Source: Hyphomicrobium sp. (GTDB lineage Bacteria > Pseudomonadota > Alphaproteobacteria > Rhizobiales > Hyphomicrobiaceae). Taken from it: a stretch of 64,000 bases of DNA. A program made the translations under genes and the position numbers. The notes under the pieces were generated by a model. The model was not told the origin of the DNA, ran no database searches, and saw only the letters and a program-made list of their open reading frames with translations. This document shows, in pieces, positions 54,020 to 62,056 of this stretch. Each line of letters opens with the position of its first letter. The first letter of the stretch is position 1. The DNA lies in NCBI GenBank assembly GCA_022843145.1, contig JALHOF010000007.1, positions 62,001 to 126,000 on the forward strand, given 5' to 3'.

Positions 54020-56176
54020 ATGAGCGAGCTCCTCCTCGAACTACAGTCCGAAGAAATCCCCGCGCGGATGCAAACACGCGCGGCTGATGACTTGCGGCGC
54101 CTCATCGTCGAGGGGCTGGCGGCGCAAGGGCTTGCGGTGGGCGAGGCGCAGGCTTACGCGACGCCGCGCCGGTTGACGCTCGTCGTCAAAGGCGTCCCGT
54201 CCAAATCGCCTGCCGTGTCGGAGGAACGCAAGGGGCCGCGCGTCGGCGCGCCCGAGCAGGCGATGGCGGGATTTCTGAAAGCGGCGGGATTAGCGAAGAT
54301 CGAGGACGCCGAGATCGTCAAGGACGACAAGAAGGGCGACTATTACGTCGCGCGCATCGACAAGCCGGGACGTGACGCGTCCGCCATCGTGGGCGAGGTC
54401 GTGCCCGCCGTATTGGCGAAATTTCCGTGGCCGAAGTCGATGCGGTGGGGATCGGGGACGTTCCAGTGGGTTCGCCCGCTGCAGTCAATCGTCTGCCTGC
54501 TCGGCGGCAAGGTCGTACCGTTCGAAATCGCCGGGCTCGAAAGCGGCAACACCACGCGCGGCCACCGCTTCCACGGAAATCAACCGTTCGCGGTGAAGAG
54601 CCCGCTCGACTACGCGGAAAAGCTTGTCGCTCATAAAGTCATCCTCGAGAGCGAAAAACGCGCCGCCCACATACTCGACGAGGCGCGCGCACTCGCCAAG
54701 AAGGCCAAGCTCGAACTCGTCGAGGACGATGCCTTGGCCGCCGAGAACGCCGGCCTCACCGAATGGCCCGTGGTGATGTTGGGTACGTTCGACGCGGACT
54801 TTCTCGCTGTGCCGGGCGAGTGCCTGACGACCTCGATGAAAGCGCATCAGAAGTGTTTCTCGGTGCGCGACCCGAAGTCCGGCAAACTCGCGAACAAGTT
54901 CATCCTGGTGTCGAACCTCGTCGCCGACGACGGCGGCGCAGCAATCGTCGCGGGCAACGAGAAGGTGATCCGCGCGCGGCTGTCAGATGCGCGCTTCTTC
55001 TGGGATCAAGACCTCAAGCGCCCTCTCGACGAGATGGCAAGCGACCTCGCGGGTATCACCTTCCACGAAAAGCTCGGCTCGCAGAAGGATCGCGTCGAGC
55101 GGATCGCGGAACTGGCGGCGCAGCTTGCGGGCGCGTGTGACGCGGTTCCGGAAGATGCGCGGCGCGCAGCTCAGTTGTGCAAGGCCGATCTCGTCTCCGG
55201 CATGGTCGGAGAGTTCCCCGAGCTGCAAGGATTGATGGGCCGCTATTATGCGGAGGCCGCCAAGACCAAGCCCGAGATCGCGCGCGCCATCGAGCTGCAC
55301 TACAAGCCCAAGGGGCCGTCCGACACGGTGCCGCTCGAAGAGAAGGGCGACGCCGTCGCATGCGCGGTGGCGCTCGCCGACAAGCTCGATACCTTGGTGG
55401 GCTTCTGGGCCATCGGCGAGAAGCCGACCGGATCGGGCGATCCGTATCAGCTCCGCCGCGCGGCGTTGGGCGTCATCCGCATCGTGTTGGAGAATGATTT
55501 CCGGGTGCCGCTAGCCGATTCAGTCGGCTCGACTATCCAGGGTTACGTCAAGCTCAACAAAAATGCGGCCGTTCGCGAAGGCGTCGAGAGTTGGGTTGCG
55601 GATGGTGTAGATCTGCACAGCACCGTTCGTAGCGCCTATGACGCGTTCACAGGATCGAAGCTCCGTGACTTCTTTGCCGAGCGATTGAAGATTCAAATGA
55701 AAGAGAAGGGAGCGCGCCCCGATCTCCTCGACGCTGTTTTCGCTTTGCACGGAGACGACCTCGCCCTCATCGTCAAGCGCGTCGAGGCGCTCGGCGAATT
55801 CCTCAAGTCCGACGACGGCGCGAACCTGCTCGCGGGCGTCAAGCGCGCGGCAAATATTCTCGCCATCGAGGAGAAGAAGGACAAGCGCAAGGTCGAGGGC
55901 GAGTACGACTTGAAGCTGCTGCGCGAGACCGAGGAACTGGCGCTGGCGGCCGCACTCGAAAGCGTCAAGCAGGACACCGTCGCCGCAATCAACGTCGAGA
56001 ACTTCAAGGGCGCGATGAACGCGCTCGCCGAGCTGCGCGCACCGGTCGACCGCTTCTTCGAAAAGGTCACTGTCAACGACGCGAACCCGGCCCTCCGCAC
56101 GAACCGGCTGTTGCTCCTGGCCGACATCCGCGCGACCACGCTCACGGTCGCAGACTTCTCCAAAATCGCGGGCTGA
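54020..56176 (+). CDS. glyS: glycyl-tRNA synthetase beta subunit
   Basis: This 718-residue subunit binds tRNA-Gly and joins the alpha subunit. Motifs are ELLLELQSEEIPARMQTRA, YVARIDKPG, PWPKSMRWG, FVRPLQSIVCLLGG-like WVRPLQSIVCL, GECLTTSMKAHQKCF, DARFFWDQDLKRPLDE, GEFPELQGLMGRYYA, ADKLDTLVGFWAIGEKPTGSGDPYQLRRAALG and a C-terminal anticodon-binding helical domain (FFEKVTVNDANPALRTNRL). A segment at about 494-565 looks less GC-rich and contains residues that do not match the family pattern I know. Its start lacks a clear ribosome-binding site. Confidence 0.96.
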   Translation: MSELLLELQSEEIPARMQTRAADDLRRLIVEGLAAQGLAVGEAQAYATPRRLTLVVKGVPSKSPAVSEERKGPRVGAPEQAMAGFLKAAGLAKIEDAEIVKDDKKGDYYVARIDKPGRDASAIVGEVVPAVLAKFPWPKSMRWGSGTFQWVRPLQSIVCLLGGKVVPFEIAGLESGNTTRGHRFHGNQPFAVKSPLDYAEKLVAHKVILESEKRAAHILDEARALAKKAKLELVEDDALAAENAGLTEWPVVMLGTFDADFLAVPGECLTTSMKAHQKCFSVRDPKSGKLANKFILVSNLVADDGGAAIVAGNEKVIRARLSDARFFWDQDLKRPLDEMASDLAGITFHEKLGSQKDRVERIAELAAQLAGACDAVPEDARRAAQLCKADLVSGMVGEFPELQGLMGRYYAEAAKTKPEIARAIELHYKPKGPSDTVPLEEKGDAVACAVALADKLDTLVGFWAIGEKPTGSGDPYQLRRAALGVIRIVLENDFRVPLADSVGSTIQGYVKLNKNAAVREGVESWVADGVDLHSTVRSAYDAFTGSKLRDFFAERLKIQMKEKGARPDLLDAVFALHGDDLALIVKRVEALGEFLKSDDGANLLAGVKRAANILAIEEKKDKRKVEGEYDLKLLRETEELALAAALESVKQDTVAAINVENFKGAMNALAELRAPVDRFFEKVTVNDANPALRTNRLLLLADIRATTLTVADFSKIAG

Positions 56177-56183
56177 AAGGCTG

Positions 56184-56277
56184 ATGTCATCTCGGGACTT
56201 GTATCCGGGATCAGATGTCTCGCGCGCGGCGGAGCGTGAGGTAAGCAGTATCCCGGCAACAAGCGCCGGGATGACAT
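56184..56277. repeat. 94-bp element with 28-nt imperfect inverted arms
   Basis: The left arm (56184-56211, beginning ATGTCATC) and right arm (56250-56277, ending GATGACAT) are inverted copies with about five mismatches, separated by 38 nt. Transcribed, this folds into a long hairpin. It lies 7 bp after the glyS stop. The design (GTCATC...CCGGGAT ends) is like the small intergenic palindromes scattered in alphaproteobacterial genomes; no second copy is seen in this window. Confidence 0.8.
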
Positions 56278-56386
56278 GCGATCGTCGACGGCGTCACGTC
56301 ACTCTGCGGTCACGGCGGTGTGGCTTGAACTTGGCCTTTACATCAGGCAAGGCTCCCGCCAAGCGATCAGCGAGGACCATCGATCC

Positions 56387-57475
56387 ATGACCACCGACGC
56401 GTTCACAAAGTCACTCGTCCAGGATTACTACGGCAAGGTCCTCTCGACCTCGGCCGACCTCAAGACCAGCGCATGCTGCACGCCCGGCTCGGTGCCGCAA
56501 GGACTGCGCGACGCGCTCGCCAACGTACACGACGAGGTGAAGTCGAAATACTATGGCTGCGGCTTCGTGGCGCCAGAACACCTTCAAGGCGCGCGCGTGC
56601 TCGACCTCGGATCGGGTTCGGGCCAGGACGCCTATGTGCTCGCGCAGATGGTCGGTGCGAACGGGCGCGTGGTCGGCGTCGATATGACTGCGGAACAGCT
56701 CGAGGTCGCCCGCCGCCACATTGACTGGCACACCAAAAAATTCGGCTTCTGCTGTCCCAACGTCTCGTTCGTCGAAGGGTACATCGAGGATCTGGACAAA
56801 CTCGGTCTCGAACCGCGCTCGTTCGACGTCGTGATTTCGAACTGCGTCATAAATCTCTCGCCCGACAAGGCGTCCGTGCTGCGCGGCGTGAAGAAACTAT
56901 TGAAGCCGGGCGGCGAGATGTATTTCGCCGATGTCTATGCCGACCGCCGTCTCACCGACGAGATCAAGGCCGATCCGGTACTGCTCGGTGAATGTCTCGG
57001 CGGCGCGCTCTATTGGGGCGATTTCCTCGACATCGCGAAGGAGACGGGGTTCGGCGACGCGCGCCTCGTCACGTCGCGCCCGATGACCATCGACGATCCG
57101 GTGCTCGCGGCGAAATGCGGATCGGCGCGCTTCTATTCCGCCACCTACCGTCTGTTCAACATCGATGCGCTTGAAGCCCGCTGCGAGGACTACGGTCAGG
57201 CCGTCATCTACAACGGCGGCATCGCGGGGCACGGCGACGCGTTCAATCTCGACACGCACCACCGGATCGAAGCGGGCAAGGTGTTCCCGGTTTGTGGCAA
57301 CTCATTCCGCATGTTGTCGGAGAGCCGGTTCGCGCCGTTCTTCACATTCATCGGCGATTTCAGCCGGCACTACGGGATTTTCCCCGGCTGCGGCGTCCAC
57401 ATGCCGCTCGTCAGCAATACGACCGCCGAGATATCGGCCATTGCGCCGACCACCGCCGGTGGCAGTTGCTGCTGA
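56387..57475 (+). CDS. arsM: arsenite methyltransferase ArsM
   Basis: This 362-residue SAM enzyme methylates As(III). The four conserved cysteines of ArsM are present: Cys30/31 (SACCTPG), Cys58 (YYGCGF), Cys153 (SNCVINLSPDK) and Cys203 (GECLGGALYW). The SAM loop is VLDLGSGSGQD. The C-terminal domain, with ARCEDYGQAVIYNG, VFPVCGNSFRML and GIFPGCG, also matches longer bacterial ArsM, and the protein ends in a Cys-Cys pair. ATG 56387 has GAGG 11 nt upstream. No arsR, arsB or arsC gene is visible, so expression control is unknown. Confidence 0.95.
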   Translation: MTTDAFTKSLVQDYYGKVLSTSADLKTSACCTPGSVPQGLRDALANVHDEVKSKYYGCGFVAPEHLQGARVLDLGSGSGQDAYVLAQMVGANGRVVGVDMTAEQLEVARRHIDWHTKKFGFCCPNVSFVEGYIEDLDKLGLEPRSFDVVISNCVINLSPDKASVLRGVKKLLKPGGEMYFADVYADRRLTDEIKADPVLLGECLGGALYWGDFLDIAKETGFGDARLVTSRPMTIDDPVLAAKCGSARFYSATYRLFNIDALEARCEDYGQAVIYNGGIAGHGDAFNLDTHHRIEAGKVFPVCGNSFRMLSESRFAPFFTFIGDFSRHYGIFPGCGVHMPLVSNTTAEISAIAPTTAGGSCC

Positions 57476-57496
57476 AAGCCGAGCAGCCAACCAGCG

Positions 57497-57994
57497 TCAC
57501 TTGTTCAGCACCTTCGGCCAGTTGGCATCGCTCTTCGGGATGAGGGTGCTCGACGCCTTCTCCCATGAGCTGCGGACAGATTTGTCGTAGTTCAGGAACA
57601 GCCGTCCGCCAACGATGCTCCACGCCTGCGGATCGCCCTTGGCGGTGTAGCCCTGACTGACGGCATAGGCGCAATAACCACCGTACTGCGGCGTGAACTT
57701 CGCGGGATCGGCCTTGAACGCATCGCGATTGGCGGCGGATGCAAACAGCCACACCACGCCGTCGTGCATCAGCGAGAACTCCTTGGAGCCCTTGACCGGC
57801 TTCTTTTCGGCAAAGTATGCGACCGCATCATATCCCCCGACCGCGACGCCAGCGACGAGCCCCGTGTAGACGGCAGGTGTCTTGGCTTGCGCATTCCGGC
57901 CCGGCCAAACCAACAACGAGGCCGCCATCAGCAAAATGACAAAAATGAGCGCTGAAAAGGTCCATCGGATCGGAGTTTGGGTGTGATCGGTCAT
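57497..57994 (-). CDS. YHS-domain membrane-anchored or exported protein
   Basis: This 165-residue protein has an N-terminal hydrophobic segment (FSALIFVILLMAASLLVW) acting as an anchor or signal. The YHS-type domain has VAVGGYDAVAYFAEKKPVKG, VWLFASAANRDAFKADPAKF and PQYGGYCAYAVSQG with a single cysteine. YHS domains are thought to bind metals in some proteins. It converges on arsM with a gap of 21 bp and so may form part of a metal-related cluster, but this is only position-based. AGGACC precedes ATG 57994. Confidence 0.88.
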   Translation of the reverse strand: MTDHTQTPIRWTFSALIFVILLMAASLLVWPGRNAQAKTPAVYTGLVAGVAVGGYDAVAYFAEKKPVKGSKEFSLMHDGVVWLFASAANRDAFKADPAKFTPQYGGYCAYAVSQGYTAKGDPQAWSIVGGRLFLNYDKSVRSSWEKASSTLIPKSDANWPKVLNK

Positions 57995-58191
57995 GGTCGG
58001 TCCTGGGGTCGCTGATCAAGTTGCATAATGGCAACGTCGGCGGTCACGCGCGAACCAACTCCCCGTGACGCACCGGTGATCGGCTCGTCCGGCCACGTGG
58101 ACGACCGCGACAAAACCATGGTCACTTGAGTGAGGCTCACCTACGGTCGTCAAAATTCCATCGCACTGCAGCAAGAGACGCGCTCGCGACC

Positions 58192-59295
58192 ATGCACCCC
58201 GGCACTCGGAACGAAAACGCGGTCGATTTCTGGCGCGGCTTCGCCCTGGTGACGATCTTCATCGATCATATCCCAGGCAACTTTTTCTCTTACGCGACGC
58301 TGCGTAACTTCGCGATCTCGGACGCCGCAGAGCTGTTCGTCCTGCTCGCCGGCTGGTCCTGCTCGTTCGCCACCGGAGGACCGCATCGGCCGGAACCGAC
58401 GCCGCGCGTGGCGTTTCGCTTGCTGTCGCGGGCGGTCGAAATCTATCGCGCGCAGATCGTCATCTCCGCGATCGCGCTCGCGATGCTGGCCGGCATGGCG
58501 ATCAGCCGCGGCAACCCGCTTTACCTCGAATGGCACAACGCCTCAGGTGCGTTCTACGACCCTGTGCGCGCCGTGGTGGGCAGCGTTCTCCTCAGTTACC
58601 AATTGAGTTATTTCAATATCTTGCCGTTGTATGTCGCGATCCTCGTCGCGGCACCGGCATTCGTCGCGATTGGGCGGCGGTCATTATCAGCCGTCGTTGT
58701 GTTATCGCTGGCAATCTACCTTGCGGCGATCGTCACGCACACCAATCTGCCGAGTTGGCCGGTGGCGAACGCCTGGTACTTCAATCCGCTGAGCTGGCAG
58801 ATCCTGTTCGTCACCGGGTTTGTGTCCGCCGAACTCGTCAGCCGCAATCCGACGGTTCTGGAGCGTGCCCGCCGTGCGATCCCCTACGCGGCGCTGCTCG
58901 TGGCGATCGGTTTTGCGATCCGGCTCGCGGACTATTGGCCCGATCCGCTCAAGGTGCCGGAGCCGAGGCTTTTGTTCCTGTTCGACAAGACCTATCTATC
59001 CCCCGCGCGGCTGGTGAGCGTCTTCGCACTTGCGATAGCATTTCATAGGTTTTTTCGCATCCTTCAGCCAAATCTCGGCGCTGTGAGTAGTTGGTTCTGT
59101 GCACTTGGACGTAACTCTCTTGCAGTATTTAGTGTGGCGTCTTTGCTGTCGCTTGCCGGCCAACTCGTTCGATTTGCAACTGAGGGCGGTATTGTGACAG
59201 ACATTGTCGTGATACTATCCGGCATAGGGATAATGGGTCTAACCGCATGGTTCGTAGAATGGCGTACGCGGCCTCAAAGCTCGTCGCGGGGCTAG
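58192..59295 (+). CDS. OpgC-like membrane acyltransferase
   Basis: This protein of about 367 residues has some ten membrane helices and the OpgC family start ENAVDFWRGFALVTIFIDHIPGNFFSYAT (catalytic-type His in IDHIPG), LFVLLAGWSCSFA and YRAQIVISAIALAM. OpgC succinylates osmoregulated periplasmic glucans; relatives transfer other acyl groups to periplasmic sugars. The start is uncertain (ATG 58192, or TTG 58126 adding 22 residues). From about 59030 the DNA is markedly less GC-rich and uses different codons. The end overlaps the next gene by 49 bp. Confidence 0.85.
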   Translation: MHPGTRNENAVDFWRGFALVTIFIDHIPGNFFSYATLRNFAISDAAELFVLLAGWSCSFATGGPHRPEPTPRVAFRLLSRAVEIYRAQIVISAIALAMLAGMAISRGNPLYLEWHNASGAFYDPVRAVVGSVLLSYQLSYFNILPLYVAILVAAPAFVAIGRRSLSAVVVLSLAIYLAAIVTHTNLPSWPVANAWYFNPLSWQILFVTGFVSAELVSRNPTVLERARRAIPYAALLVAIGFAIRLADYWPDPLKVPEPRLLFLFDKTYLSPARLVSVFALAIAFHRFFRILQPNLGAVSSWFCALGRNSLAVFSVASLLSLAGQLVRFATEGGIVTDIVVILSGIGIMGLTAWFVEWRTRPQSSSRG

Positions 59296-60104
59296 TCGTA
59301 CTCGTCGCGGGCACTGCAACCGCGCCGGCGCAGCAGTCAAAGCCAGCAGGCGCGGCAATCGTCGCCGCCGCACCTGCGATCGCGACCCCCGCCACGCCGA
59401 CTGCCGATCAACCGCTGTCTTTCGAGTGCCGCGTCAAGTGCCCTATCTTCGACGGCAAGGCACCACTTCGCACCGTCCGTAAGGCGATCCGCGCCAAGCG
59501 TGCGATCCGTGTATTGGCGATCGGTTCGTCGTCGACCGTCGGCATCGGTGCCTCGGGGCCGATCGCAAGCTATCCGGTCAGGCTCGAGAACGACCTCGAA
59601 GGTTTGTTAAAAGGTTTCGAGGTCGAAGTCATTTCTCGCGGCGTGTCGGGCGAAGTCGCCGAGGGCGCGAGCGAACGCATGAAGCTCGAAGTCGCCGATC
59701 AGCGGCCCGACCTCGTCGTCTGGCAGGTCGGCACGAACGACGCGATGGCGCGGGTCGGCGCCGAGGAGTTTACCTCCGAGCTCCGCGAGACGCTGCGTTG
59801 GCTGGCCGCGAACAAGATCGACGTCGTCTTGATCGATCCGCAGTACGTCGAGCGATTGGCGCAGGATACGAACTACACGGGTATCGTCGAGATCATCGCC
59901 ACAGTCGCCGCCGAGGAACGCGTCCTGCTCGTCAACCGGTTCGATGCGATGGCCGATCTGGCACGCCAGAAGGGGAACGGTACCTATCTCGCGCGCGATC
60001 AGTTCCACCTGAACGATCTCGGGTATCGCTGCATGGCGGAGTATGCCGCACGCGCCATCGTCTCCGGCATTCTACAGGCCGACACAGAGCCCTTGCGGAA
60101 TTGA
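59247..60104 (+). CDS. SGNH/GDSL-family hydrolase, exported
   Basis: This 285-residue protein starts with a signal-like segment (ASKLVAGLVVLVAGTATAPA), an Ala/Pro linker and a CRVKC pair. The SGNH fold is at 85-275: block I IGSSSTVGIG (Ser94-96), block II RGVSGE (Gly), block III VGTNDAM (Asn164), block V ARDQFHLND (Asp251, His254). It is probably a periplasmic esterase or acyl transferase on glycans. Its first 49 bp overlap the 3' end of the OpgC-like gene, indicating tight co-expression; acyltransferase plus SGNH is a frequent pairing in glycan O-acylation. Confidence 0.87.
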   Translation: MVRRMAYAASKLVAGLVVLVAGTATAPAQQSKPAGAAIVAAAPAIATPATPTADQPLSFECRVKCPIFDGKAPLRTVRKAIRAKRAIRVLAIGSSSTVGIGASGPIASYPVRLENDLEGLLKGFEVEVISRGVSGEVAEGASERMKLEVADQRPDLVVWQVGTNDAMARVGAEEFTSELRETLRWLAANKIDVVLIDPQYVERLAQDTNYTGIVEIIATVAAEERVLLVNRFDAMADLARQKGNGTYLARDQFHLNDLGYRCMAEYAARAIVSGILQADTEPLRN

Positions 60105-60120
60105 GCTTGCTTGGCCGGTC

Positions 60121-60274
60121 GTTGAGGGCGGCTCGACATTGCGCCGCTGCGAAAGTGCGCTACATCCCGGCGTAGTTGGGGCCGCCGCCACCCGCATTGA
60201 TCTAGGTTGAGGGCGGCTCGACTTCGCGTCGACGCGAGCTCGCACTACATCCCGGCATAGTTGGGGCCGCCGCC
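60121..60274 (-). repeat. tandem duplication of the etfQO 3' end (85-bp period)
   Basis: Copy 1 (60121-60189) and copy 2 (60206-60274) are both 69 bp and are arranged head-to-tail. Their outer parts are nearly identical: the first 17 bp match fully and the last 30 bp differ by one base; the middle 22 bp diverge. Copy 2 contains the last ten codons and stop of etfQO (GGGGPNYAGM). Copy 1 repeats these codons and stop, but outside the gene and shifted by one base relative to its frame. A TCGCGTC/GACGCGA palindrome is in the middle of copy 2 only. Confidence 0.92.
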
Positions 60275-61927
60275 GCCCTCGGGGCAAACCCACGTGATGT
60301 TCTGGCTCGGGTCCTTGATGTCGCACGTTTTGCAATGAACGCAATTTTGCGCATTGATCTGGAAGCGCGCCTTACCGCCGCCTTCGTCGATGATTTCGTA
60401 CACGCCCGCTGGACAGTAGCGTTGCGCGGGCTCGGCCCATCGCGGCAAGTTGACGTCGACCGGGATCGATGGATCTGTCAACTCGAGGTGGATCGGCTGC
60501 TCCTCCTCGTGATTGGTCGCGGAGAACGAGACGCTCGTCAGCTTGTCAAACGTGAGCACACCATCGGGCCGAGGATAGGCAATAGGTTTTGATCGCGCCG
60601 CTTCGGTCAATGTCGCGTAATCGGCCTTCCCGTGCCTCAACGTATATCCAAGGCCGACACCAGGAATAATCGTGTTCAGCCACATATCGGCGCCGCCGAG
60701 CGCGATGCCGGCCACCGTGCCGAGTTTCGACCATAGCGGCTTCGCGTTGCGGACGCGCTTCAGGTCGCGCCCGATCTCGCCGTCCCGCACGGCGCTCTCG
60801 TACGTCGCGAGTTCGTCATGCGCCCGGCCTGAACCGATTGCAGCCACAGCCGCCTCCGCCGCCGCGATGCCAGACAGCATCGCGTTATGGCTGCCCTTGA
60901 TCCGCGGCACGTTGACCATGCCCGCCGCGCATCCGAGCAGCACGCCGCCTGGGAACACGAGTTTGGGCAATGATTGCCAGCCGCCCTCGGTGATCGCGCG
61001 AGCGCCGTAGCCGATGCGCTTGCCGCCCTCGAACACGTCGCGGATCGACGGGTGCGTCTTGAAGCGCTGGAACTCGTCGTACGGCGAGAGGTAGGGGTTC
61101 TCGTAGTTGAGATGCACGACGAAGCCGACCGAGACCAGATTCTCGCCGTAGTGGTAAAGGAACGAACCGCCGCCGGTGCGCGTGTCGAGCGGCCAGCCGA
61201 ACGAGTGTTGCACGAGGCCGGGCCTGTGCTTATCGGGCTTGACCTCCCACAGCTCCTTGAGACCGATGCCGTACTTCTGCGGACAATGGCCGGCCGACAA
61301 TCCGAACTTCGCGACCAGCTGCTTCGACAGCGATCCGCGCGCGCCCTCGCCGATCAAAGTATATTTGCCGCGCAATTCCATGCCGCGCACGAAGCTGTCC
61401 TTGGGTGCCCCATCGCGGCCGACGCCCATATCGCCGGTCGCGACGCCGACGACTGCGCCGGTCTCGTCGGTGAGGATTTCAGCCGCTGCGAACCCAGGAT
61501 AGATCTCGACGCCGAGTTCGGCCGCCTGCTCGCCCAGCCATTTGCACAGTGCTCCGAGCGAGACGATATAATTTCCGTGATTGCTCATCAGCGGCGGCAT
61601 CAGAAAGTTCGGCAATCGCATTTCGCCGGCCGGTCCGAGGACGAGGAATTTGTCCTCCGTGACGGCGGTTGTCACGGGCGCGCCGCGCGCAGCCCAGTCT
61701 GGAATAAGCCGGTTCAATCCTACCGGGTCGATGACTGCTCCAGACAGGATATGGGCGCCGACCTCGGATCCCTTTTCGAGCACGACGACGGACACTTCGT
61801 TGCCCGATGATGCGGCGAGCTGTTTGATACGGATTGCGGCGGCAAGCCCGGCTGGGCCGGCCCCCACGATGACCACGTCGAATTCCATCGCATCCCGCGG
61901 CGGCAATGCGCCTGTTTCGTCAGCCAT
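60245..61927 (-). CDS. etfQO: electron-transfer flavoprotein:ubiquinone oxidoreductase
   Basis: This enzyme passes electrons from ETF (fatty-acid and amino-acid oxidation) to ubiquinone at the inner membrane. The 560 residues have the FAD-binding GAGPAGLAAAIR (22-33), AHILSGAVIDPVGL, NYIVSLGALCKWL, GEGARGSLSKQL and a C-terminal 4Fe-4S ferredoxin-like region with cysteines in RYCPAG, NCVHCKTC and WVCPEGG. ATG 61927 is the family start. The last codons are duplicated downstream. It is divergent from the uracil-DNA glycosylase gene. Confidence 0.96.
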   Translation of the reverse strand: MADETGALPPRDAMEFDVVIVGAGPAGLAAAIRIKQLAASSGNEVSVVVLEKGSEVGAHILSGAVIDPVGLNRLIPDWAARGAPVTTAVTEDKFLVLGPAGEMRLPNFLMPPLMSNHGNYIVSLGALCKWLGEQAAELGVEIYPGFAAAEILTDETGAVVGVATGDMGVGRDGAPKDSFVRGMELRGKYTLIGEGARGSLSKQLVAKFGLSAGHCPQKYGIGLKELWEVKPDKHRPGLVQHSFGWPLDTRTGGGSFLYHYGENLVSVGFVVHLNYENPYLSPYDEFQRFKTHPSIRDVFEGGKRIGYGARAITEGGWQSLPKLVFPGGVLLGCAAGMVNVPRIKGSHNAMLSGIAAAEAAVAAIGSGRAHDELATYESAVRDGEIGRDLKRVRNAKPLWSKLGTVAGIALGGADMWLNTIIPGVGLGYTLRHGKADYATLTEAARSKPIAYPRPDGVLTFDKLTSVSFSATNHEEEQPIHLELTDPSIPVDVNLPRWAEPAQRYCPAGVYEIIDEGGGKARFQINAQNCVHCKTCDIKDPSQNITWVCPEGGGGPNYAGM

Positions 61928-62056
61928 CTCTGATCCTCATATCGGAAATCGGAACCCGGTTTGGTCCGAGTTTCCCGGAACGTCAAGCCAACACCAGTGC
62001 GCGCCGCCGTCAAACGGATCTTTGCGCCGCGAACCTGGTCAAGCTAGAACTCGTTG

